Source: Chryseobacterium contaminans (GTDB lineage: Bacteria; Bacteroidota; Bacteroidia; Flavobacteriales; Weeksellaceae). Taken from it: a stretch of 48,529 nucleotides of DNA. Of the stretch, positions 7,990 through 14,910 are shown piece after piece (positions within the stretch are counted from its first letter, which is position 1; every line of letters begins with the position of its first letter). The stretch spans positions 1 to 48,529 of the forward strand of contig NZ_MAYF01000113.1 in assembly GCF_001684955.1 (NCBI RefSeq), read 5' to 3'. The notes under the pieces were generated by a model that did not search any database, had not been told where the DNA came from, and saw nothing but the letters and a program-made list of their open reading frames with translations. The position numbers and the translations under genes were made by a program.

Positions 7990-8938
7990 GAATATTGGTT
8001 CTTTTAATAAGGTTGTCGGCAATTCTTTCTGCAATGGGAAACCCCAGCTCTTTTTGAAGCATTCCCCATTCTCCCTGCGGATTGACTTCCAGGAAATAAT
8101 ATTTCCCATCTTTTCCACGGATCATATCAATAGCTCCAGTATATAATCCCATTTCCTTCATCATAGAAGTCAAATTATTTTTGATATCAGCAGGCAGTTC
8201 ATAAGCTGTCCAGAAGTAATCTTGATGACTTACTCTCCAATCTGCATTTTCACTGTTATTGATCTTTCCGGTATAAAATTCCCCATCTACATACATGATC
8301 CTCAGCTCATATTCTTTATCGATATAAGGTTGGAAAATCATGGGGCAATAAATGATATCCGAAAGGCTTTCCAAGGTTTCCTGTTCTATTACCATCGTAG
8401 AAATCAGGTTTTCGCCATTCATTGTTTTCCGGGTTACTCCGTGAAGTTTAGCAATAGCTTTTCCTGAGCAATGCTGTTCAAAAAAAGCTTTTACTTTTTC
8501 TTCATCATTAGTAAAAACAGTGGGAGGAATCGTAAGGTGATTCCGTTGTGCAATGTTCAGCTGAAGCATTTTATTTCCATCAATTTTCTTTTCATTTTCA
8601 TAAGGATTGATCCATGGAAGGTGCTGTAGCTGGGTAAAAAGGTTATAACGGAGGTGAGTGTATTCATTCAGGAATATTTTTTCGTATTCCTGATCCAATT
8701 CTTCAGGAACGCTGATTCGCCATGCTTTTCTATTCCATACTCCTGTAATATCATCAGAATGTACAGATTTTCCATTCTCATCAGTAATCTCAAATGAATC
8801 TACATTGATACTGATTTTCTGAAGATGGTTCAATTGGTCAGAATTCAGCCTGAAATAAGGGATATTTTTTGAAGAAAGATGCTGAAAAAAACGATCAATC
8901 GTATAAAAATCCTGTGAATGGGTAATACAGAGAATCAT
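7982..8938 (-). CDS. mdnB: ATP-grasp graspetide ligase, MdnB/MvdC type (amide-forming)
   Basis: The protein has 318 residues. It shares the ATP-grasp layout of its neighbour (TGVWNRKAW, CPMIFQPYI, KEYELRIMYVDGEFY, ADWRVS, YTGAIDMIRGKDGKYYFLEV) but ends with NPQGEWGML. That ending matches the NPTGEWGML of the microviridin amide ligase MdnB/MvdC, which joins the core Lys to a Glu/Asp side chain. Its start is 14 bp beyond an intrinsic terminator that separates it from the precursor gene, so its expression should be lower than that of the precursor. It is 8 bp overlapped with the ester ligase. Confidence 0.88.
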   Translation of the reverse strand: MILCITHSQDFYTIDRFFQHLSSKNIPYFRLNSDQLNHLQKISINVDSFEITDENGKSVHSDDITGVWNRKAWRISVPEELDQEYEKIFLNEYTHLRYNLFTQLQHLPWINPYENEKKIDGNKMLQLNIAQRNHLTIPPTVFTNDEEKVKAFFEQHCSGKAIAKLHGVTRKTMNGENLISTMVIEQETLESLSDIIYCPMIFQPYIDKEYELRIMYVDGEFYTGKINNSENADWRVSHQDYFWTAYELPADIKNNLTSMMKEMGLYTGAIDMIRGKDGKYYFLEVNPQGEWGMLQKELGFPIAERIADNLIKRTNIHE

Positions 8939-8952
8939 TTGCCGGTTTTAGT

Positions 8953-8983
8953 AAAAAGGGAAACTTAACATGTTAAGTTTCCC
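8953..8983 (-). terminator. Intrinsic terminator/attenuator inside the graspetide operon
   Basis: A perfect 26-base palindrome at 8958-8983 (13-base arms, GGGAAACTTAACA and its complement) is followed on the minus strand by TTTTT (8957-8953). It lies between the precursor stop (9029) and the amide-ligase start (8938). Confidence 0.85.
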
Positions 8984-9028
8984 TCCTTTGTTACAATTTT
9001 GTTAATATGTTACTGTAAAATAATCATT

Positions 9029-9247
9029 TTATAGGTCACTAGTATCATCATCTCCGTCAGAAGGATATTTCAATGTACGATCCATATCCGTTAACTTAGA
9101 TGTTACATCATCCAGGGTAGGTTTTGTAATAACATCTCTCTCAGGAATTGTAATATCTGTTCCTCCTTTTACTGTTTCCGGATCCTTAAGTTGTTTCTCA
9201 AGAAATGTTGCAAAAAACGGCTTCTTTTTTGATTTTTTATTTTCCAT
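9029..9247 (-). CDS. Microviridin-type graspetide precursor peptide
   Basis: This 72-residue precursor has the two hallmarks of the class. The leader carries KPFFATFLEKQL (residues 9-20), matching the PFFARFLE recognition helix of microviridin precursors. The C-terminus carries TLKYPSDGDDDTSDL (58-72), an exact TxKYPSD core. By analogy with microviridin, esters T58-D64 and S63-D66 and an amide K60-D67 are expected. Both acceptors at 66 and 67 are Asp, where the cyanobacterial peptides usually have Glu. Upstream of the core, ITKPTLDD (40-47) and VTSKLTDMD (48-56) look like decayed core units. Multicore graspetides (chryseoviridin) are known from Chryseobacterium. I see no clean promoter consensus in the 114-bp upstream gap. 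Confidence 0.92.
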   Translation of the reverse strand: MENKKSKKKPFFATFLEKQLKDPETVKGGTDITIPERDVITKPTLDDVTSKLTDMDRTLKYPSDGDDDTSDL

Positions 9248-9361
9248 AAGTTAATATGTTTGTTTATTTGATAATCGAATGTACAAAATTTTCAACTTAT
9301 GGAGAAATAAATCAATATTTTAATATAATTTTAACACATTGTCAAAATACAGAGTATATTA

Positions 9362-10141
9362 TTAATTCAAACTCAAAAATTTCTTAACAACAATAGCGAA
9401 ATCAACAGGGTTTTCAGCCTGAACCCAGTGCCCTGCATTTTTAACGGTTACAATTTTCGCTTTTGGAAACTGTTGTTTGATCCCATATTCATCCTGTGGC
9501 AGAATATAATTAGACTTCTCTCCTGCAATGAATAAAGTTTCTCCTTCAAAAACACCATACTTCACAGCATTGGATACAAATTCATTATATTTTTCAGACA
9601 ATGTTTTAAGGTTGAATCGCCAGTTCAGCCTTTTATTATCATCCCAATACAGATTCTTTGTTAAAAACTGTATCGTTGATTTTTCAGGGATATACTGATT
9701 CAAAACAGCTTCCACCTCATTTCTTGAGCCTACCGTATTAAAATCTACTGTTTCAAGGGCCTTGATGATTCCCTGATGATGTGGCGGGTAAGCTTTTGGT
9801 GAAATATCTACCACAATCAGTTTCTCCACTTTTTCAGGGTATTTTATAGCAAACTGCATCACAGCTTTCCCTCCCAGAGAATGTCCTAAAACATGAGCTT
9901 TCTGAATACCATAATGTTCCATATAGCGGGCAATGTCATCCGCAAGATCATCATGAGACATATCATCGGAATGAAAACTTCTTCCGTGGTTTCTAAGGTC
10001 AATAAGGTGTACCGGAAGATATTCTCCAAGATCTTTCCCGAAGCTTCCCCAGTTATCAAGCATTCCAAACAATCCGTGGAATACTAAAAGCGGCGTGGCA
10101 GTTGAACCTTCGCCAAATATTTTTGAGTTTAAGATTTCCAT
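9362..10141 (-). CDS. Alpha/beta-fold hydrolase, YbfF-like esterase
   Basis: The protein has 259 residues from MEILNSKIFGEG at 10141; an upstream in-frame extension adds 15 residues not typical of the family. VFHGLFGMLDNWG forms the oxyanion region, GHSLGGKA the nucleophile elbow with the catalytic Ser, and NAGHWVQAENP carries the catalytic His. VHLIDLRNHGRS is the DxRxxGxS-type segment of the YbfF/epoxide-hydrolase-like group. The natural substrate is unknown. It follows pdxJ by 91 bp on the same strand. The graspetide precursor begins 114 bp downstream without an obvious terminator between, so read-through into that cluster is possible. Confidence 0.85.
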   Translation of the reverse strand: MEILNSKIFGEGSTATPLLVFHGLFGMLDNWGSFGKDLGEYLPVHLIDLRNHGRSFHSDDMSHDDLADDIARYMEHYGIQKAHVLGHSLGGKAVMQFAIKYPEKVEKLIVVDISPKAYPPHHQGIIKALETVDFNTVGSRNEVEAVLNQYIPEKSTIQFLTKNLYWDDNKRLNWRFNLKTLSEKYNEFVSNAVKYGVFEGETLFIAGEKSNYILPQDEYGIKQQFPKAKIVTVKNAGHWVQAENPVDFAIVVKKFLSLN

Positions 10142-10232
10142 ATTTTTTAAATAACAGATTTGAAATACAGATTCCAGAGGATACAAACAAAACTTTTACG
10201 ATAAAGTTTAGCTGTCACATCCGGTATCTGTT

Positions 10233-10952
10233 TTACCATTTTGCCAATCTCTTCAAATAAGACTGAACTGTATTTTCCAAGCCCATGTATAATGCTTCAG
10301 AGATCAAAGCATGTCCGATAGACACTTCTAACAGGTTAGGGATAGTATCTGCGAAATATTTCAGGTTTTCAAGGCTCAGATCATGTCCTGCATTGATTCC
10401 CAAGCCAAATTCATTGGCTACAACAGCAGTATCATAGTAAGGTTTGATGGCCTGCTCTTTATTAGAGAGATAATTTTTCGCGTACGCTTCCGTATACAGT
10501 TCAATTCTGTCTGCTCCTGTCTTTGCAGCATATTCTACCAACTCAGGTAAAGGGTCAAGAAAAATAGATGTACGGATGCCTGCATTTTTAAATTCACTAA
10601 TGATTTCTGTAAGATAATCAAGGTGTTTTTTAGTATCCCATCCTGCATTGGAAGTAATAGCATCATCTGCATCCGGAACCAGCGTTACTTGCTCAGGTTT
10701 CACTTCCAGTACCATATCAATAAATGACTGATGCGGATTTCCTTCAATATTAAACTCAGTCGTCACCAATGGCTTCAGATCGTAGACATCTTTTCTTGTA
10801 ATATGCCTCTCATCCGGTCTTGGGTGAATCGTAATTCCCTGTCCCCCGAATTCCTGAATCTTTATAGCAGCCTCTGTCACGCTTGGTGTTTCACCTCCTC
10901 TTGCATTTCTTAATGTCGCAATCTTATTGATGTTTACGCTTAGTTTTGTCAT
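10233..10952 (-). CDS. pdxJ: Pyridoxine 5'-phosphate synthase
   Basis: The protein has 239 residues, the normal size of the TIM-barrel enzyme PdxJ. It condenses 3-amino-2-oxopropyl phosphate with 1-deoxyxylulose 5-phosphate to pyridoxine 5'-phosphate in de novo vitamin B6 synthesis. LSVNINKIATLRNARGG at the N-terminus, GGQGITIHPRPDERHI with the phosphate/catalytic residues, and GLGINAGHDLSLENL near the C-terminus are diagnostic. The start at 10952 leaves a 140-bp spacer to the MscS gene. That spacer contains purine-rich repetitive sequence and no visible terminator. Confidence 0.95.
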   Translation of the reverse strand: MTKLSVNINKIATLRNARGGETPSVTEAAIKIQEFGGQGITIHPRPDERHITRKDVYDLKPLVTTEFNIEGNPHQSFIDMVLEVKPEQVTLVPDADDAITSNAGWDTKKHLDYLTEIISEFKNAGIRTSIFLDPLPELVEYAAKTGADRIELYTEAYAKNYLSNKEQAIKPYYDTAVVANEFGLGINAGHDLSLENLKYFADTIPNLLEVSIGHALISEALYMGLENTVQSYLKRLAKW

Positions 10953-11094
10953 TTTTATATTTAGATGTTAGATAACAGAAGCTAGAAAATGGAAGGCAGA
11001 AGATGGAAGTTTATCCAGACTTACGACTTCTTTAAGATATTCTAACTCCATTATCACTTAAGTTGAATTTATTTTTCAGAGAGTTTATCTCTCT

Positions 11095-12357
11095 TTATAC
11101 TTTAACACTTACCTGCATCACCTGAAGCTCAAATTCTTTAGATGCCACCAATAAATGATCGAAAATATCAGCCTGAATTTGCTCAAAATGTTCCCATTTA
11201 GAATCATTGGCAAAACAATAGATCTCAAGAGGAAGCCCTTGCGGGGTAATTTCCAGCTGACGAACCATTCTTGTTGCATTTTCTTCAATATCAGGATCGT
11301 TTTCTATGTATTTCTGTGCATAATATCTGAAAACCCCGATGTTGGTAAGCTGTCTTCCGTTAATGGTTTTATCATTATTGTTCAGGCTTTCTTTTTCTCT
11401 TCTGATTTCTATTCTTTTCTGTTCAAGATAGTCCGCAATAAGATTAATTTCTTTTAAACGTTCAATATCCTCTTCGGTAAGAAACTTAAAAGAATTGATA
11501 TTGAAATAAATAGATTTCTTAATCCTTCTGTTATTAGATTCAGACATCACCTGCATATTTTTGATCTCCGTAGTCAGGAAATCATAGGTAGGAATAGTAG
11601 AGACCGTTTTATCAAAATTGGTGATTTTTGTAGTCAGAAGACTTATCTCTGTAATATTTCCTTCTATGCTGTATTTGGGAATACTGATCCAGTCTCCTAC
11701 TTTCAGATTCTTGGAAGTCGCCACATGAATTCCGGTTACAAATCCCAGAATAGTATCTCTGAAAACGAGTACCAAAACTGCCGTTATTGCCCCAAGACTT
11801 CCTAAAATCGTTCCGCCCTTAATCCCAAAAATCAAACAGATTCCTATGACGGAAAGCACAAAAATCCCAAAAATCTTTACAGTTTCCGAAATAGCATTAA
11901 GCGTCATAATCTTATAATAATCCTGCTTAATCACGAAATAATTTCTAAAAGCAGTTAATGCCCTGAATAACAGTCCTGCTATTACAAAAATCGTAGCTAC
12001 TCCTACTATTATTTCCAGTAATGCAAAGCTTTTCGGATGTCTATAGAAGACTGAAAACAATGCATATCCGGCAAAATTCAATGCTCCTAAGTGAACTACA
12101 GAATTTGTAATTCTTGAATCATAGATTGACTTTAAAACAGGAAATTTTTCTTTATCAAAAAAGAATTTGAAAATAGTATTGACAATTAATTTAAAAACAA
12201 AATCCAGGATATAGATCATCCCTGCCAGAAATATAAATTTCAGCATAATCTGAATAGGAAGTGCCAGATCAGGATATACATGATCTCTTACAAAATAATG
12301 GATCTGATCACTGATATTCTGCAGAAAATCTCTGGTATCTTGTATTTCATCTTTCAT
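11095..12357 (-). CDS. Mechanosensitive ion channel, MscS family (YbdG-like)
   Basis: The inner-membrane protein has 420 residues, with about five membrane segments in the first half (about 38-60, 87-105, 110-140, 148-180 and 185-205). The pore-lining helix and beta domain follow: GSLGAITAVLVLVFRDTILG, then VGDWISIPKYSIEGNITEIS and TIPTYDFLTTEIKN, characteristic of the MscS pore and Sm-like domain. The C-terminal cytosolic region from about 270 is longer than in MscS and fits the YbdG/MscM branch, which opens in mild osmotic downshock. It is monocistronic or followed by pdxJ. A -7 box ends 5 nt before the ATG, so its mRNA may be leaderless. Confidence 0.88.
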   Translation of the reverse strand: MKDEIQDTRDFLQNISDQIHYFVRDHVYPDLALPIQIMLKFIFLAGMIYILDFVFKLIVNTIFKFFFDKEKFPVLKSIYDSRITNSVVHLGALNFAGYALFSVFYRHPKSFALLEIIVGVATIFVIAGLLFRALTAFRNYFVIKQDYYKIMTLNAISETVKIFGIFVLSVIGICLIFGIKGGTILGSLGAITAVLVLVFRDTILGFVTGIHVATSKNLKVGDWISIPKYSIEGNITEISLLTTKITNFDKTVSTIPTYDFLTTEIKNMQVMSESNNRRIKKSIYFNINSFKFLTEEDIERLKEINLIADYLEQKRIEIRREKESLNNNDKTINGRQLTNIGVFRYYAQKYIENDPDIEENATRMVRQLEITPQGLPLEIYCFANDSKWEHFEQIQADIFDHLLVASKEFELQVMQVSVKV

Positions 12358-12362
12358 TACCG

Positions 12363-12370
12363 CAAATTTA
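12363..12370 (-). promoter_or_regulatory. -7 box of the MscS gene (leaderless arrangement)
   Basis: TAAATTTG on the minus strand is an exact TAnnTTTG box. Only CGGTA separates it from the ATG at 12357. No TTG is visible at the usual distance. Confidence 0.5.
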
Positions 12371-12489
12371 TAAAATTAAGGATGATCATATTACTATTCC
12401 CAATCAATTTTCATCCCAAAATCTAAAACCGTTTATAAATTCCTTTTAAATCATTTAAAAATCTGCTGTATTTTCATATTTAGGCCTAT

Positions 12490-12519
12490 TTGTTGAATGG
12501 TTAAGGTTTCATATATTCG
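12490..12519 (+). promoter_or_regulatory. Promoter for the DUF456 gene
   Basis: TTG (12490-12492), a 19-nt spacer and TATATTCG (12512-12519) match the Bacteroidota consensus with one mismatch. The leader to ATG 12535 is about 10 nt. Confidence 0.5.
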
Positions 12520-12534
12520 TTTATATTTAAAAGA

Positions 12535-13026
12535 ATGGATACAACGGTTATTAATATTCTATGCCTTATTTTATTGTTTGTAGGAATACTGGGCACATTC
12601 CTTCCTGTTTTACCAGGGCTTTTACTAAGCATTTGCGGATTACTGATCTATAAATTCGGTACCGATGCTGATCTACCGATGATCTATGTCTGGGCTTTTG
12701 GAATTCTCACTGCAGCCTCTGTTGTTTTAAGTTACGTAATTCCTGCAAGAACCAACAGAAAATATGGCGGAACGCGTTGGGGAAGTATTGGCTCTGTTAT
12801 AGGAACCATTGTCGGGATTTTCATTCCAATTCCTTTAGGCTTTCTTATCGGAATGTTTGCAGGAGTCTTTATTGGTGAGATGCTTCACGATAGCAAGGAT
12901 ATGAACAAAGCTTTACAATCCACTAAAGGCGCCTTAATTGGTTTTATCTATGGAACCGGATTCAGTTTTGTAGTGGGTGTGGCAATGTTTTTGGTAGTAC
13001 TTCTTAATATGTTTGATATTATTTAA
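12535..13026 (+). CDS. DUF456 family membrane protein
   Basis: The protein has 163 residues and is mostly hydrophobic, with about four membrane segments. It has the glycine-rich GTRWGSIGSVIGTIVGIFIP motif and a second GVFIGEMLHDSKD segment typical of DUF456. The tandem glycine-zipper-like stretches resemble those of small-molecule permeases, but the family has no established function. The gene is followed 19 bp downstream by a lipoprotein gene on the same strand, so the two are likely co-transcribed. Confidence 0.85.
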   Translation: MDTTVINILCLILLFVGILGTFLPVLPGLLLSICGLLIYKFGTDADLPMIYVWAFGILTAASVVLSYVIPARTNRKYGGTRWGSIGSVIGTIVGIFIPIPLGFLIGMFAGVFIGEMLHDSKDMNKALQSTKGALIGFIYGTGFSFVVGVAMFLVVLLNMFDII

Positions 13027-13045
13027 TTCAAAAAAAAGAAAAATC

Positions 13046-13546
13046 ATGCTTCATAAAATCATCTTATTCAGTCTGGGAATTTTCGCATTAACAGGATGTG
13101 ATGCCCAAAAGAAAGCCAAAACAACCTCGAAGACCTCTGAAATGACCAGCAACAGTACAAAACCTGATGAACAAAAGAATGATATCATCTATCTGAGTGA
13201 GGGTGAGAATAAGTTTCTTCCGGAATATAAAATGAATATTACTTTTAAAGGAATTTCCGAAGACAGCCGTTGCCCTGAAGGCGTAAATTGCATTTGGGCT
13301 GGCGTTGCTCTTGCTCAAGTTGAAGTTATGGGAACCTCTACCCGACCTGTTCTTTTAAATCTGGCCAGTATGGATTTTCCTAGCAGACATTATCATCAAT
13401 CCGCTGATTTCAATGGCTACACTATTGCCTTACAGGAAGTCACTCCGTATCCTAAAGCGGGAGGAGCAGAAGGGCTAAAAGGAAAATACAAAATTGGAGT
13501 CAGCATCAAAAACAAAAGAGCATCTTCAGATACTACCATGAAATAG
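13046..13546 (+). CDS. Small lipoprotein with SRCPxGVxCxWxG motif
   Basis: The lipoprotein has 166 residues from MLHKIILFSLGIFALTGC; the lipobox LTGC places the lipidated Cys at residue 18. An in-frame start at 13013 would add 11 residues and spoil the signal peptide. A Ser/Thr/Lys-rich linker is followed by a beta-rich domain with EDSRCPEGVNCIWAGVA, a motif with two Cys that recurs in Bacteroidota lipoproteins of unknown role. The C-terminal YTIALQEVTPYP completes the domain. Its 3' end overlaps the convergent ung gene by 14 bp. Confidence 0.75.
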   Translation: MLHKIILFSLGIFALTGCDAQKKAKTTSKTSEMTSNSTKPDEQKNDIIYLSEGENKFLPEYKMNITFKGISEDSRCPEGVNCIWAGVALAQVEVMGTSTRPVLLNLASMDFPSRHYHQSADFNGYTIALQEVTPYPKAGGAEGLKGKYKIGVSIKNKRASSDTTMK

Positions 13547-14174
13547 GCTTCTTCCCTTTGGAAATAAGATATTCATTAATTTTTGAGAAAGGCTTACTTC
13601 CGAAAAAACCTCTATGAACAGAAAATGGTGACGGGTGCGCCGATTTCAGTATAAAATGCTTAGCCGGATCTATAAGTTCGGCTTTTTTCTGTGCAAAAGC
13701 TCCCCACAATACAAAGACTACATTTTCTTTTTTATCTGAAATTTCCTTAATGATATAGTTGGTAAATGTTTCCCACCCGAGATCTTTATGAGAATTGGGT
13801 GAATGGGCACGAACCGTTAGTGTTGCATTCAGCAGAAGAACCCCTTGTTTTCCCCAGTCGTCCAACTCTTTGGAAGTTCTTACCACTCCAAGATCATCTT
13901 TTAACTCTATAAAAATATTTTTAAGGGATGGTGGTGCCGTAACCTGCTCAGATACAGAAAAACATAAACCATTAGCCTGAAAATCGTTATGATAAGGATC
14001 CTGGCCAATAATTACCACTTCAACATCTTCAAAGGGTGTAATTTCCAAAGCTCTGAAGATTTGATTTTTCGGAGGAAAAACCTTGGTAGTTGCATATTCA
14101 TTTTTTACTTTTTCCCAAAGGGTTTTAAAGTATTCTGTACTTTTTATCGGGGCTAAAACTTCTGTCCAGGTCAT
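13533..14174 (-). CDS. ung: Uracil-DNA glycosylase, family 1
   Basis: This 213-residue enzyme excises uracil from DNA. GQDPYHN carries the catalytic Asp of the water-activating loop, LLLNATLTVR the DNA/uracil-recognition strand, and SAHPSPFSVHRG the HPSP minor-groove loop with the catalytic His. The start MTWTEVLAPIKS at 14174 is chosen over a longer in-frame ORF because a full promoter (14179-14210) ends 4 nt before it. That promoter lies inside the longer reading. The gene is convergent with, and overlaps, the lipoprotein gene by 14 bp. Confidence 0.95.
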   Translation of the reverse strand: MTWTEVLAPIKSTEYFKTLWEKVKNEYATTKVFPPKNQIFRALEITPFEDVEVVIIGQDPYHNDFQANGLCFSVSEQVTAPPSLKNIFIELKDDLGVVRTSKELDDWGKQGVLLLNATLTVRAHSPNSHKDLGWETFTNYIIKEISDKKENVVFVLWGAFAQKKAELIDPAKHFILKSAHPSPFSVHRGFFGSKPFSKINEYLISKGKKPISW

Positions 14175-14178
14175 ATTG

Positions 14179-14210
14179 CAAAAGTAATTAATATTAAAAT
14201 AAGACTGCAA
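14179..14210 (-). promoter_or_regulatory. ung: Promoter for ung, predicted leaderless
   Basis: TTG (14210-14208), a 21-nt spacer and TACTTTTG (14186-14179) are a full consensus match. Only CAAT separates the box from the ATG, so transcription should begin at or next to the start codon. Confidence 0.65.
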
Positions 14211-14276
14211 ATTATACTTTAAATATCTTTATTTTTCTTTAAATTAAAACAGATGAAACATTATTACACCTGACGG

Positions 14277-14783
14277 TCAGTCTCTGTTTAAACTAAAAAT
14301 AACACTGTCCGGATTATGTTCGTCCTTTTTACCCTCTTCAAGAATAAAATGATGTTTTAAAAGCAGTTTTTTAGAATTTTCATTGAACCTGTTGGTGATG
14401 GCTATGATTTCCTGCAACTCTAATTTATTAAATCCATACTCTACAACAGCACTAAGCGCTTCAGACATAATTCCTTTTTTGTGGTAATCAGGCAATAATT
14501 CATATCCGATTTCTGCTGTTTTTTTGTCCTGTGAAAAATTCCAAAGGCATATTGTTCCTATGAGATTCCAGGAATCTTTATATGAAATTCCCCAAAAAGC
14601 AACCTTTTTATCCTGAGTTTCTTTTTTAATGTGTAAAATAAATTCCAATGCATCATAATTTGTTTTAGGAGATCTTCTTTTCACATATTGATTGGTTATT
14701 TCATTGCTTCTGATACGCAGAATATCTTCCGTATGGGCTTCATTAATCTCTTTTAAGACCAATCTTTCAGTTTCCAGTTTCAT
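14277..14783 (-). CDS. GNAT family N-acetyltransferase, RimJ/RimL-like
   Basis: The protein has 168 residues from MKLETERLVLKEINEAHTED, the standard opening of RimJ/RimL-type acetyltransferases. Core strands and the acetyl-CoA loop follow: WNLIGTICLWNF, AEIGYELLPDYHKKGIMSEA (the degenerate pyrophosphate-binding segment) and ALSAVVEYGFNKLELQEI, ending in ENSKKLLLKHHFI. The acceptor is unknown. The ORF can be read 8 codons further upstream, but those are not conserved-looking. It is divergent from the MutS2-like gene. Confidence 0.82.
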   Translation of the reverse strand: MKLETERLVLKEINEAHTEDILRIRSNEITNQYVKRRSPKTNYDALEFILHIKKETQDKKVAFWGISYKDSWNLIGTICLWNFSQDKKTAEIGYELLPDYHKKGIMSEALSAVVEYGFNKLELQEIIAITNRFNENSKKLLLKHHFILEEGKKDEHNPDSVIFSLNRD

Positions 14784-14898
14784 ATTTTCATTAAAAATTA
14801 ACATCAAATCTCTAAAAAGAAAAACAGAATAAGGCGTAATTCTTTCATCAATCTATTTTGTAAATCACTCAAATATACGTAATAATCAAAATTCTCAC

Positions 14899-14906
14899 TA
14901 AATTTG
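14899..14906 (+). promoter_or_regulatory. -7 box of the MutS2-like gene (leaderless arrangement)
   Basis: TAAATTTG is an exact TAnnTTTG box, separated by CAGT from the GTG start at 14911. I see no TTG at the usual distance upstream. Confidence 0.45.
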
Positions 14907-14910
14907 CAGT

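Noticed and set aside
9362..10141. Alpha/beta hydrolase as a graspetide tailoring enzyme
   Set aside because: It resembles housekeeping YbfF-like esterases and groups with pdxJ upstream; mere adjacency is not enough.
14277..14783. GNAT gene as the missing acetyltransferase of the graspetide cluster
   Set aside because: It is more than 5 kb away with unrelated genes between, and is of RimJ/RimL type, so nothing ties it to the cluster.
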